DNA of 64,000 nt from Victivallaceae bacterium (GTDB lineage Bacteria; Verrucomicrobiota; Lentisphaeria; Victivallales; Victivallaceae): the NCBI GenBank assembly GCA_024405735.1, contig JAKSOF010000002.1, positions 1-64,000 on the forward strand. Direction: 5' to 3'. The notes below the pieces were generated by a model, which was not told the DNA's origin, made no database searches, and saw nothing but the letters and a program-made list of their open reading frames with translations. A program made the position numbers and the translations under genes. Below are positions 18,760 through 27,755 of this stretch, one piece after another. The number at the start of each line of letters is the position of its first letter. Within the stretch, counting starts at the first letter, position 1.

Positions 18760-19314
18760 ATGAAAAACCCGCTCCATTCAAGCGGGTTTTTTTATTGTGC
18801 AGTACTTCCAAAAGTGAAATTTTCAACCCGTTTTTTTGATGACAACCGGCTCGGCGCACTTCTTTTGGCGGCGCTCGGGATCGGCTTTTACGCTTTTTTG
18901 CCGGAAACGGTCGTCGCCGGACGTCATCTTTTTGCCGTCGCCGTCGTCGCCTTGACATACCGTGAAAGCCGGAAACTTCATCCGGCGTCGTGGCGTTACG
19001 GCATCATCGCAACAGCGGCGGTTTTGATGATTTTTCTGCTTTTTTTCCCGGTGGAGACCGGAGCGAAGATCGCTTTGGGCGGATGGTTTTTGCTGGTCTT
19101 CCTTGCCGTCGTCAAAAATATGCTGTCGCTCAAAAACAAAGCGGAATGCGCGGCGTCCGGCGCCGCCGGGATCGCGGCGCTGCTTTTCGCGGTCGGCATC
19201 TGGAGCAAAATCGCCCGTTTCGATCTGATCGAATGCCGCAAAGTTTTTTGCGTGACGCTTCTGGCGGGCGCGCTGACCCTTGCATTACAACCTTTCAAAC
19301 GGAGTGAAAAATGA
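18760..19314 (+). CDS. Membrane protein of unknown function upstream of ispF
   Basis: Up to 184 residues, with about five hydrophobic helices (LGALLLAALGIGFYAFL, VAVVALTY, GIIATAAVLMIFLLFF, IALGGWFLLVFLAVV, AAGIAALLFAVGIW) and short loops. No family is recognised. The ATG at 18760 sits inside the preceding terminator and its first 15 codons read through that hairpin, so the true start is more likely the in-frame GTG at 18814 (VKFSTRFFDDNR). Neither start has a strong ribosome site. The end overlaps the ispF start as ATGA, so the two are coupled. Confidence 0.6.
   Translation: MKNPLHSSGFFYCAVLPKVKFSTRFFDDNRLGALLLAALGIGFYAFLPETVVAGRHLFAVAVVALTYRESRKLHPASWRYGIIATAAVLMIFLLFFPVETGAKIALGGWFLLVFLAVVKNMLSLKNKAECAASGAAGIAALLFAVGIWSKIARFDLIECRKVFCVTLLAGALTLALQPFKRSEK
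18763..18793 (+). terminator. Rho-independent terminator of the tiny basic protein gene
   Basis: AAACCCGCT and AGCGGGTTT arms around a 7-base loop, flanked by an A-run before and a T-run after, make a textbook intrinsic terminator. It starts 12 bases after the stop of the 33-residue gene. It also overlaps the first codons of the next long open frame, which bears on that gene's start. Confidence 0.85.
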
Positions 19315-19787
19315 TGATCCGCACCGGAAACGGCTTCGACGTCCACGCTTTTGCATTGGACCGCAAACTGATTTTATGCGGCACCGTGATCCCCTGCGAT
19401 CAGGGACTTGCGGGCCACAGCGACGCCGATGTCGCCGTCCACGCGCTTATCGACGCGATCCTCGGCGCGCTCGCCCTCGGCGACATCGGGATGTGGTTCC
19501 CCGATCACGACGACGCCTATCTTGATATCGACAGTATATTGTTGCTGAAAAAAGTGCTTGCCGATCCCCGCGTCGCCGCGTGGAATATCGAAAACTGCGA
19601 CATCACCGTCATCGCTCAGAAACCGAAACTCGGCGCTTTCCGCGACGCGATGCGCCAAACGCTCGCCGCTGCAATGGATCTCGCCATCGATCAAATTTCC
19701 GTCAAATTCACGACGACGGAACATCTCGGCTTTACCGGACGCGGCGAAGGCATCGCCGCCATCGCCAACGTTACATTGAGCCGTTGA
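19311..19787 (+). CDS. ispF: 2-C-methyl-D-erythritol 2,4-cyclodiphosphate synthase
   Basis: A 158-residue enzyme of the MEP isoprenoid pathway that cyclises CDP-methylerythritol 2-phosphate with release of CMP; it works as a trimer with zinc and magnesium. Visible signatures are GFDVHAF (the Asp and His metal ligands), GHSDADVAVHALIDAILGAL and TTTEHLGFTGRGEG. Length is normal. It overlaps the membrane protein gene by ATGA and has no other isoprenoid gene beside it. The gene ends 24 bases before the convergent GT-C gene. Confidence 0.95.
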   Translation: MMIRTGNGFDVHAFALDRKLILCGTVIPCDQGLAGHSDADVAVHALIDAILGALALGDIGMWFPDHDDAYLDIDSILLLKKVLADPRVAAWNIENCDITVIAQKPKLGAFRDAMRQTLAAAMDLAIDQISVKFTTTEHLGFTGRGEGIAAIANVTLSR

Positions 19788-19811
19788 CGAAACGGGAGCA
19801 AAAGACGCTCA

Positions 19812-21116
19812 TCACGCCTTGTCAGAATTTTTTTTCCGCGTCGCCCACAATGCCGCCAGTAAGAAAAACACCGGAAGCGCGGGGATCTGATAACGGGGCG
19901 CGACGATCGCGCCGGGAAGCCAGAGGTAATAAAGTGCAAATCCGGCAAAAAGGAGTCCTTCGCGGCAAAACACGCTGAAATGCCGCATTGATGCGACCAG
20001 ACGGCAGAGGGCGTAGACGAGGACGATCAGCGCGACCAGAAGAAATGGCGAAATGAAAAAAAGCGTCCAGGCGCGTTCCCCGAAATAGTGCCGGACGGCG
20101 GAAATCACGCCCTCTTTGGCGAGAATGCCCATCGTCCCGCGATTGGGCGTGAAAACGCCGAGCGTTTCAAGCGCGGTCGGAGCATCGGGCAAAAGCACGG
20201 CGAAATTGCAAAGTTGCTGTTTCAAGGCGACTGCCGGATATGCGCACACCATTTTGCGGTATTCATTCAGACGGAATTTCTCCCGTGAAGCGGCATCGGG
20301 AAAACGCCGACGGTCGCGGAACACCGCGTTTTCCCATTGCAGTAAACGGAATTTTTCCTGCTCAAACGAGGTGTGACGCACTTCGGCTTGGAGCATCGCG
20401 CCATTCTGGTGAAGCATCGCGCCGGTATTGGTGTCAATGGTAAATCCCGCGCCGCGCGAAGCGTTGAAACTCATCCAGGGTACGACGACAAAAGCAAACG
20501 CCGCGACCGCCAGCAATGGCGCGGCAAAACGCTGTTTCCATTGGATTTTTCCGGTGATGAAAAAGAGGAATGCCAGGGGCAGAATGTGAAAAAGATTGAT
20601 CGGGCGCACCAGAGCTCCGATACCGGCGGCAAGTCCTGCGAGCAACGCGCATTTCAGCGTTTTGCGTTTCCAAAAGCGCAAAAGGAAATAAAATTCGAGC
20701 GTCGCCCAAAAGAAAAACAACGTGTCCGAGAGCAGAAGCGGCGCATTGGCGATCAAAGTGAGATGAAACGCGCCGAATCCGGTCGCGACAAGCGCCGCGC
20801 TGTCGTCGGCGTACTCTTTTACGGCGAGATAAAGAATATAAAGCGTCGCCACGCTTATCAGGACGAAAAAGACGACGAGTGCGGCGTAGGAGTGAAACGC
20901 TTGCCAGAGCGGAAAAGTAAACGCGGCGAAACCGGGTGCGCGCTCCAGAATATCCAGTCGTCCGGCGTCTGCCATTTGACGCATTCCGGCGAGGTACAAT
21001 TCGCTGTCGGGGCGGAGCAGACGCGTTCCCCCCGGTGAAAAGAGGGCGCTTAACGCAAATGCGCCGCGCAAAACGAGAGCGGCGCCGAGCAACCAGAGCA
21101 GCGAATTGCGTTTCAC
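19812..21116 (-). CDS. GT-C membrane glycosyltransferase (ArnT/GT39-like)
   Basis: A 434-residue polytopic protein with roughly ten membrane helices. A periplasmic first loop contains RPDSELYLAGMRQM, the acidic catalytic loop seen in GT39/PMT_2-type enzymes, which move sugars from polyprenyl phosphate donors onto lipids or proteins. The frame can begin at a TTG (21131), but the GTG at 21116 lies in a GTGA overlap with the upstream phosphatase gene and starts just before the first basic-hydrophobic segment (VKRNSLLWLLGAALVL), so I prefer it. Acceptor and donor sugar are unknown. Coupling to an RsbU-type phosphatase is unusual. Confidence 0.75.
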   Translation of the reverse strand: MKRNSLLWLLGAALVLRGAFALSALFSPGGTRLLRPDSELYLAGMRQMADAGRLDILERAPGFAAFTFPLWQAFHSYAALVVFFVLISVATLYILYLAVKEYADDSAALVATGFGAFHLTLIANAPLLLSDTLFFFWATLEFYFLLRFWKRKTLKCALLAGLAAGIGALVRPINLFHILPLAFLFFITGKIQWKQRFAAPLLAVAAFAFVVVPWMSFNASRGAGFTIDTNTGAMLHQNGAMLQAEVRHTSFEQEKFRLLQWENAVFRDRRRFPDAASREKFRLNEYRKMVCAYPAVALKQQLCNFAVLLPDAPTALETLGVFTPNRGTMGILAKEGVISAVRHYFGERAWTLFFISPFLLVALIVLVYALCRLVASMRHFSVFCREGLLFAGFALYYLWLPGAIVAPRYQIPALPVFFLLAALWATRKKNSDKA

Positions 21117-22591
21117 GCGCACTCTCCGCAACGGCTGATCAAAACGATCGTCTGATCGTCGGTCTGCTCTTTTTCATGATTCTTGACGCTTTCCACGACC
21201 GTATCAAGAATTTTTTCGGGGTCGTTGGAAGCGTTGCATCCGGCGAAAAGGGCTTCGCCGAGCCGTTTGACGCCGAATTCCTCGCCTTTGGCGTCGACCG
21301 CTTCGGTCAGACCGTCGGAAAAGAGGATGAGATGCGTTCCCGGGTCGAGCGCGATGCAGATGGTGTCGAAACTCGCGATCTCGCGCGGCAGGATCCCGAG
21401 CGCGGCGCCGTCGGGGGAAAGTTCCCGCAAATGGTGGTGGATGTAACTGATAAGATCCGTATGACCGGCGCGTCCGAATTCCAGAAGCGCGTGACGGCGG
21501 TCCAACAGGCAACAGCCGAGCGTGATGAAACGATCCGCCTCGGTGTCGCGGAAAAGTTTCGCATTGAGATCCTGCAAAAAGTCGGTGAGCGTCGTAAAGT
21601 TGTCGGCGAGGCTCCGCGCGAAACTGCGGGTCATCAATGCGAGAAGACACGCGGGGATCCCCTTACCGCAGGCGTCGCCGAGCAGAACCAAAGTCCGGTC
21701 GTCGTCGATGCGGATAAAATCGTAAAAATCGCCGTTGACCTCTTTGGCGGAACGCGTCCGCGCCGTGATCGTGAAGCCTTCCCACGGCGGGAAAGCCGGC
21801 GGCAACAGCGTCTGTTGCAGACTGCGCGCGAAACCGAGTTCCTGATCGATGCGTTCGCGTTCGCTGATCTCTCCGAAAACCTCCATCAATTGCCCGACCA
21901 TCAGCACTTCGGCGGCAAGACTTTCAAAGCGTTTGAATTGCTCCTTGCTGAAAGGCTGCCATTGCTGGATGCGGTTGTTGAGGGCGACGACGTAGCCGCG
22001 GAGCGAACCGTCGCGCAAAAGCGGCACCGCCATCAGACTTTCCAGTTTCATCGATTGCGGATAATCCGCCAGCCGGGGATCGATGGATGCGTCGGGCAGC
22101 AATGCGCTTTCGCCGCAATCGGCGAGCACGCCGAGGAAGCCTTTGCCGATCGTGATGCGCTCGCGGCGCAACACTTCCTGCAAACGGACGGGATCGGCAA
22201 ACAGTTTCGCCTCTTTGACGTGCGCCAAAAGATAAGGACCGCTGACGCCGACGCAGACAAGTTCGTTGCCGCATCGCGTGTAGATCGCGACGCTTTCCGC
22301 CTGAACTTTTTCGGCGACGTTGGCGGCGGTCACGTGGAGCGCGCCCTCGATGCCGCCGTCACCGCGGATGCCGCTGGCGAAACGCTCCAGAAATCCCGCG
22401 AGTTCCTCGTGCTCGTCGGAGAGATCGGCAAGACGGGTCATCAATTCGTGCTTTTTACGGCGGGCGCGCTGCCACAAAACGAGCAACAGTATCCCGGCGA
22501 AGAAAAGACCCGTCACCAGCATTTCACCGCCGAACTGGCGCACGCGTCCGGCGGACGCGGCGACGATCAGCGCGGTGAAAAAGCTCGGCAT
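21113..22591 (-). CDS. SpoIIE/RsbU-type PP2C phosphatase with GAF domain
   Basis: A 492-residue signalling phosphatase. An N-terminal membrane helix (LVTGLFFAGILLLVLW) is followed by a coiled stretch, a GAF-type sensor (about residues 60-220) and a PP2C/SpoIIE catalytic domain. The metal motifs are SAKEVNGDFYDF, LLGDACGKGIPACLL, FGRAGHTDL and LFSDGLTEAV. These enzymes dephosphorylate anti-sigma-factor antagonists and so trigger partner-switching stress responses, but no STAS or anti-sigma gene is nearby. The ATG at 22591 has AAAGGA at 7 bases; the upstream TTG is not used. The last bases overlap the GT-C gene start. Confidence 0.85.
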   Translation of the reverse strand: MPSFFTALIVAASAGRVRQFGGEMLVTGLFFAGILLLVLWQRARRKKHELMTRLADLSDEHEELAGFLERFASGIRGDGGIEGALHVTAANVAEKVQAESVAIYTRCGNELVCVGVSGPYLLAHVKEAKLFADPVRLQEVLRRERITIGKGFLGVLADCGESALLPDASIDPRLADYPQSMKLESLMAVPLLRDGSLRGYVVALNNRIQQWQPFSKEQFKRFESLAAEVLMVGQLMEVFGEISERERIDQELGFARSLQQTLLPPAFPPWEGFTITARTRSAKEVNGDFYDFIRIDDDRTLVLLGDACGKGIPACLLALMTRSFARSLADNFTTLTDFLQDLNAKLFRDTEADRFITLGCCLLDRRHALLEFGRAGHTDLISYIHHHLRELSPDGAALGILPREIASFDTICIALDPGTHLILFSDGLTEAVDAKGEEFGVKRLGEALFAGCNASNDPEKILDTVVESVKNHEKEQTDDQTIVLISRCGECA

Positions 22592-22628
22592 AACGGGTCC
22601 TTTCAATAACCGCAGGCAAGCGGCTCAA

Positions 22629-25600
22629 TTACCTTTTCAAATACTCCTGCAACGACTTGAGTTGCGACGCGCCGTGCCGCGCTTCGCGGATGCCCGCCGC
22701 GGTGGCGCTTGCCGCCGCGATCGTCGTCATGTAGGGGATCTTGTACTGGATCGCCAGCATCCGGATGTAGCTGTCGTCGATCTTGCTCATCCGCCCGGCG
22801 GGGGTGTTGATGATGAGCGCGATCTCGCGGTTGCGGATGAGATCGGGGATGTTGGGACGCGCCTCGTTGATCTTGTTGGCGAGCTTGCACTTGATGCCGT
22901 TTTCCTCGATGAATTTGCAGGTGCCTTCGGTCGCAAGCAGCTCGAAACCGAGTTCGTCGAGCGTCTTGATGATCGGCGCGAGATACTTGCGGTCGCGCGG
23001 ATTGACCGAAACGAGCACTTTGCCGGCAAGCGGCAACTGCGAGCCCGCCGCCTGCTGCGCCTTGAAATACGCCATCCCGAAGGTATCCGCCATGCCCATC
23101 ACTTCGCCGGTGGCGCGCATTTCGGGACCCAGTACCGGGTCGACTTCGGGGAACATATTGAAAGGATGCACGGCTTCCTTGACACCGAAATAAGTCGTCG
23201 GCGCGTCGCGGAAAAGACCGCGGACATCGTCCATCGAACGGCCGATCATCAATTCGGTGGCGATGCGCGCCAGCGGCACGCCGGTCACTTTGGCGACGAC
23301 GGGTACGGTGCGCGAAGCGCGCGGATTGGCTTCGATGATCCAGACGTCGTCTCCGCAGACGGCGTACTGCACGTTGAGGATGCCGCGCACCTTGAAGTCG
23401 CGGGCGATCGCCGTCGTATGCTCCTTGATCGTGTCGATATGACGTTTGGAGAGCGTCACCGGAGGGATCGAACAGGCGGAATCTCCGGAGTGGATGCCGG
23501 CGAGCTCGATATGCTCCATCACCGAAGCGATGAAAACTTCCTCCCCGTCGCTGACGGCATCGACTTCGCACTCGATCGCGTGATCGAGGAAACGGTCGAT
23601 CAGCATCGGATATTCGGGGCTGACCTTGATCGCTTCGACGGCGTAGCGTTTGAGCATTTCTTCATCGTAGAGCACCGCCATCCCGCGTCCGCCGAGGACG
23701 AAAGAGGGACGCACCATCACCGGATAGCCGATCTTGCGGCCGAGCGCGATGGCTTCGTCGAGACTGCGGGCGGTGCCGCTTTCGGGTTGCAAAACGTGCA
23801 GCGCGATCATGCGTTCGCGGAAGTATTCGCGGTCTTCGGCGAGGCGGATGCCTTCCGGCTGTGTGCCGAGAATGTTGACGCCCGCGTCTTTCAGCTCCTG
23901 CGCGATGTTGAGCGGAGTCTGCCCGCCGAACTGGACGATCGCGCCCTCGGGTTTCTCCTTGGCGTAGATCGTCAGCACGTCTTCGGCGGTCAGCGGTTCA
24001 AAGTAAAGTTTGTCGCTGGTGTCGTAATCGGTCGAAACGGTTTCGGGGTTGCAGTTGATGAGGACGGTCTCGTAACCGGCTCTGCGCAGACTCAACGCCG
24101 CGTGGACGCAGGTGTAGTCGAATTCGATGCCCTGACCGATCCGGTTGGGACCGCCGCCGAGCACCATGATCTTGCGGTTGGCGGAAACGGGCACTTCGTC
24201 CGGCGCGCCGGAGTAGGTCGAGTAGTAGTAATCGGCGTTTTCGACGCCGGAAACGGGCACTTTGCAGTAGGTCGCGATGCAATCGAGCCCCATGCGGCGC
24301 GAACGCACTTCCTTTTCCGTAACCTTGAAAAGTTTGGCGAGATATTTGTCGGCGAAACCGAATTTTTTCGCCTGAATGAGCATCTCGTCGGGAAGCGCCA
24401 GATAGTTGTGCCTGGCAAGTTCCAGTTCAAAGAGCGCGAGTTCGCTGATCTCCTGCAGGAAAAAGCGGCTGATGAAAGTCAGCTTTTGCGCTTCGTCGAC
24501 CGTCAATCCCTTTTTGAACGCCTCGTAGAGGTGGAAAAACCGCTTGCTGGAGGGATTGGCGACGAGAGGACGCAATTCGTCGAGCGTCAGTTTTTCGATG
24601 TCCTTGTCGAGCCCGGCGCCGCTGCGGCCGATCTCAAGCGAGCGGATCGCCTTCTGAAAGGCTTCCTTGAAGTTTTTGCCGATCGACATCACTTCGCCGA
24701 CCGCTTTCATCTGGGTGCCGAGGTGATCCTTTGCCTGCGGGAATTTCTCAAACGCCCAACGGGCGAATTTGACGACGACGTAATCGCCGCCCGGCACATA
24801 CTTGTCAAGCGTCCCCTCTTTCCAGTAGGGAATCTCGTCGAGGGTCATCCCGGCGGCGAGTTTGGTCGAAATGCGCGCGATCGGGAATCCGGTCGCCTTG
24901 GAAGCGAGCGCGCTCGAACGGCTCGTGCGCGGATTGATCTCAATGACGATGATGCGGTCGTCCTTGCGGTTGTGGGCGAACTGCACGTTGGTGCCGCCGG
25001 TGACGCCGATCGCGTCGATGATCTTGTAGCTGTATTCCTGCAACCGCTTCTGTACCGATTCGGGGACGGTGAGCATCGGGGCGACGCAGAAACTGTCGCC
25101 GGTATGGACACCCATCGGGTCGACGTTTTCGATGAAGCAGACGGTGATCTTGTTGCCCTTGGCGTCACGGACGACTTCCAGCTCCAGCTCTTCCCAGCCG
25201 AAAACGCATTCCTCGATCAGCACCTGATGGATCATGCTCGCCGCCAGACCGCGGCGGACGGTGTCGCGCAGTTCCTCGACGTTGTAGACGATGCCGCCGC
25301 CGGTGCCGCCCATCGTGTAAGCGGGACGGAGCACCACGGGATAACCGAGTTCAGCGGCGATTTTTTCCGCTTCTTCGACCGAATAACTCGGCTCGGATTT
25401 CGCCATCGGGATCCCGAGCGCCGCCATCGTCTTTTTGAATTCGATGCGGTCTTCGCCGCGTTTGATCGCGTTGAGGTCGACGCCGATCACCTTGACGCCG
25501 TATTTGTCAAGGACTCCGGCTTCCTGCAATTCGATCGCCAGATTGAGGGCGGTCTGACCGCCGAGGTTGGGGAGCAACGCATCCGGGCGTTCGCGCTCGA

Positions 25601-25832
25601 TGATCTTTTCGACCGACGAAACGCAGAGCGGCTCGATATAGGTGTGATCCGCCATATCGGGGTCGGTCATGATCGTCGCGGGGTTGGAGTTCGCCAGCAC
25701 GACTTCGTAACCGCTTTCGCGCAACGCCTTGCACGCCTGGGTGCCGGAGTAGTCAAACTCGCAGGCCTGTCCGATAATGATCGGACCGGAACCGATGATC
25801 AGAACTTTTTTGATGTCTTCGCGTTGCGGCAT
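22629..25832 (-). CDS. carB: Carbamoyl-phosphate synthase large subunit
   Basis: A 1067-residue enzyme, essentially the length of known CarB, that makes carbamoyl phosphate from bicarbonate, ammonia and two ATP for pyrimidines and arginine. It has two homologous ATP-grasp halves: GSGPIIIGQACEFDYSGTQ begins the first and GGGPNRIGQGIEFDYTCVH the second, with VIEINPRTSRSSALASKATG and IIEANPRASRTVPVVAKVTG as matching carboxylate-binding segments. A C-terminal methylglyoxal synthase-like allosteric domain holds NTPAGRMSKIDD. No carA follows in the window. The promoter region upstream (25833-25991) is shared divergently with the O-antigen ligase-like gene. Confidence 0.97.
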   Translation of the reverse strand: MPQREDIKKVLIIGSGPIIIGQACEFDYSGTQACKALRESGYEVVLANSNPATIMTDPDMADHTYIEPLCVSSVEKIIERERPDALLPNLGGQTALNLAIELQEAGVLDKYGVKVIGVDLNAIKRGEDRIEFKKTMAALGIPMAKSEPSYSVEEAEKIAAELGYPVVLRPAYTMGGTGGGIVYNVEELRDTVRRGLAASMIHQVLIEECVFGWEELELEVVRDAKGNKITVCFIENVDPMGVHTGDSFCVAPMLTVPESVQKRLQEYSYKIIDAIGVTGGTNVQFAHNRKDDRIIVIEINPRTSRSSALASKATGFPIARISTKLAAGMTLDEIPYWKEGTLDKYVPGGDYVVVKFARWAFEKFPQAKDHLGTQMKAVGEVMSIGKNFKEAFQKAIRSLEIGRSGAGLDKDIEKLTLDELRPLVANPSSKRFFHLYEAFKKGLTVDEAQKLTFISRFFLQEISELALFELELARHNYLALPDEMLIQAKKFGFADKYLAKLFKVTEKEVRSRRMGLDCIATYCKVPVSGVENADYYYSTYSGAPDEVPVSANRKIMVLGGGPNRIGQGIEFDYTCVHAALSLRRAGYETVLINCNPETVSTDYDTSDKLYFEPLTAEDVLTIYAKEKPEGAIVQFGGQTPLNIAQELKDAGVNILGTQPEGIRLAEDREYFRERMIALHVLQPESGTARSLDEAIALGRKIGYPVMVRPSFVLGGRGMAVLYDEEMLKRYAVEAIKVSPEYPMLIDRFLDHAIECEVDAVSDGEEVFIASVMEHIELAGIHSGDSACSIPPVTLSKRHIDTIKEHTTAIARDFKVRGILNVQYAVCGDDVWIIEANPRASRTVPVVAKVTGVPLARIATELMIGRSMDDVRGLFRDAPTTYFGVKEAVHPFNMFPEVDPVLGPEMRATGEVMGMADTFGMAYFKAQQAAGSQLPLAGKVLVSVNPRDRKYLAPIIKTLDELGFELLATEGTCKFIEENGIKCKLANKINEARPNIPDLIRNREIALIINTPAGRMSKIDDSYIRMLAIQYKIPYMTTIAAASATAAGIREARHGASQLKSLQEYLKR

Positions 25833-25991
25833 AATTCACTCGCTTTCTTCGATGATTTTTAGGTATGACACACTTTTCTTATAATATAACCTTTCAAGAA
25901 GATTTCGTCAACTGAAAATGATGCTTTTTCTCATTCCCGTAAACTTGTTTTTTTCCGGCACGGGCGTTACTTTATAGCAAAGGAGCATCCG

Positions 25992-27755
25992 ATGATGAAT
26001 TTCTTCCGCTATGAAAACCTCAAACGCCTTGCGGCGATCCTGCTGTTGGCGATGCCGCTTGCGGCGTACCCGCTGGTCTTTTACGGCAGTCTGGCGGGGC
26101 GGCAATTTTCCCTTGTCCGTGCGGTGACGCCGGAAATCATCGGGATTTTTTCGCTCGGCGTCGTTTGCGCCTTTCCCGAAAGAGTGCTCGCCTTTTTCCG
26201 CCAAAAAGGATTTTGGGGCAAAATCGTTGTTTTATCGGGAATTGTATTGCTGACGGGGAGCGCGGTCCGCGTTTTTTCAAGTGATGCGGCAGTCAAATGG
26301 ACGACGGCGCTTTTTTACACCGCATTGCCGCTTGCGTGCATTGCCGTCGGAGAGGAATTGAAAAAATTTCTTTCGACCGCGATGATCCTTTTCGGCATTT
26401 TGGCGGTTTTTTACGGAGTGATCTCCCCTCACGGCGAAGGACTGCTGCTCAACTGGAACTGGAATTCCACGGTGATCGCGCTCGGCATCGGCGCGGCGCT
26501 CTGCCGTTTTTTAAAAGGTGCAAAGTCCCGGAAACTTCTGATCGCGGCATTGGCTTTCGGCGCGTTTTTTGCGCTCGCTTATTTCTGGCGCGGCGATTAT
26601 TTTTCCCGGGGAAGCTGGTTTGCGTTAGTGGCGGCGACGGCAAGTGTGGCGCTTTGGACGCATTTCCCCGTCAGGCGGCGCGGGATTTTCACCTTTTGCG
26701 CCGTTGCGCTTTTGACTGCGTTGTTTTTCTTTTTGCCGCAGAAATTTCCTGAAAAATACGACTGCCGCGTCCAACTCTGGCGCGGTACGCACGATCTGAT
26801 CGCCCGAAACGTCTGGTGCGGCGTCGGAGCCGGCAATTTTGAAGACCGCATTCAGGAAAAACTGCCGCTCCAATATTATTTTTCGCCGCTTCCGGCGCCC
26901 CGCCATACGCACCCTCACAACGAAATGCTCTTTTTCCTCGCCGTATTCGGGATCGCGGGAAGCGTTTTTCTCGCCTCGCTCCTCGCGGTGGCGGCGCAAA
27001 CATCCTCCGGGATGCCTGCGGCAAAATGGCTGTTGTGGAGTTGCCTTGTATTGTTTTTTCACGCGCAAGTCGACGTGCTTCTCGCGGAAACGCTTCCCGG
27101 GGTGCTTTTTTACGCCACCTTGGGAGCCTTGATCGAAGTTCCGGCATCGCCGTATGAAAAAGGACGTCTGCCGCGAATGGTTTTCCTCGGCGGCGCAACG
27201 GTTTTGGCTTTTTTCCTTGCCGGACGCACGCTTCTGGGCACGATTTCCTACCGGGAAGCGGCGGCGCGTTTTCGGGAGCATCTCTCCTGCGGCAAAAGCC
27301 TCCGGCGCGCGTTGCGGTTTTATCCTGAACCGCGCACGCTCTACCTTGCAGGAATGGAGAAAGCACGCCGCGGCGAATGGCAAAAAGCGGAAGCGTATTT
27401 TGAGGAGATCCACCGTCGATTTCACCTCGGCGGCTATTTTCACAGCAATCATATGGCGGGATGCGCCGCGATGGCGGCGGGGCGTTACCGGAATGCGGCG
27501 GAGTTTTTCGCGCGCGAAGAACTCCGTTATCCCGTCAGCATCGTCAACGCCGTTGCGATGGCGGTGCTTGCCCGCAAGATGGATCTGCCGCCGGAACTTC
27601 AGCGTCAGGCGCAACAGAAAGTCGACGAGTTGCTCCGATTGCGCGGCAAAACTCCCGCCGATCTTGCGGATTTCATCCGCCGTCCCGCGCTCGACGACAC
27701 CTTGCGTTGCGTCAAAACCGGAATCCCCGCGCCGGAGCCGCCGTCGAAGCCGTGA
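25992..27755 (+). CDS. O-antigen ligase/polymerase-like membrane protein
   Basis: A 587-residue protein with about ten to twelve membrane helices in its first 430 residues and a soluble C-terminal tail with TPR-like helices (GEWQKAEAYFEEIHRRF). The long periplasmic loop with the Wzy_C/O-antigen ligase pattern is visible: RGTHDLIARNVWCGVGAGNF and APRHTHPHNEMLFFLAVFG. Such enzymes join O-antigen to lipid A core, or transfer glycans to proteins; the TPR tail is seen in glycoprotein-type ligases as well. AAAGGAG lies 7 bases before the ATG. Its last 44 bases overlap the 3' end of the convergent dus gene. Confidence 0.8.
   Translation: MMNFFRYENLKRLAAILLLAMPLAAYPLVFYGSLAGRQFSLVRAVTPEIIGIFSLGVVCAFPERVLAFFRQKGFWGKIVVLSGIVLLTGSAVRVFSSDAAVKWTTALFYTALPLACIAVGEELKKFLSTAMILFGILAVFYGVISPHGEGLLLNWNWNSTVIALGIGAALCRFLKGAKSRKLLIAALAFGAFFALAYFWRGDYFSRGSWFALVAATASVALWTHFPVRRRGIFTFCAVALLTALFFFLPQKFPEKYDCRVQLWRGTHDLIARNVWCGVGAGNFEDRIQEKLPLQYYFSPLPAPRHTHPHNEMLFFLAVFGIAGSVFLASLLAVAAQTSSGMPAAKWLLWSCLVLFFHAQVDVLLAETLPGVLFYATLGALIEVPASPYEKGRLPRMVFLGGATVLAFFLAGRTLLGTISYREAAARFREHLSCGKSLRRALRFYPEPRTLYLAGMEKARRGEWQKAEAYFEEIHRRFHLGGYFHSNHMAGCAAMAAGRYRNAAEFFAREELRYPVSIVNAVAMAVLARKMDLPPELQRQAQQKVDELLRLRGKTPADLADFIRRPALDDTLRCVKTGIPAPEPPSKP

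Noticed and set aside
22320-25862. 1180-residue open frame on the plus strand
   Set aside because: It lies antisense to carB in the mirrored codon frame; the low stop frequency follows from carB's GC-rich third positions. The product is Arg/Asp/Phe-rich without domains.
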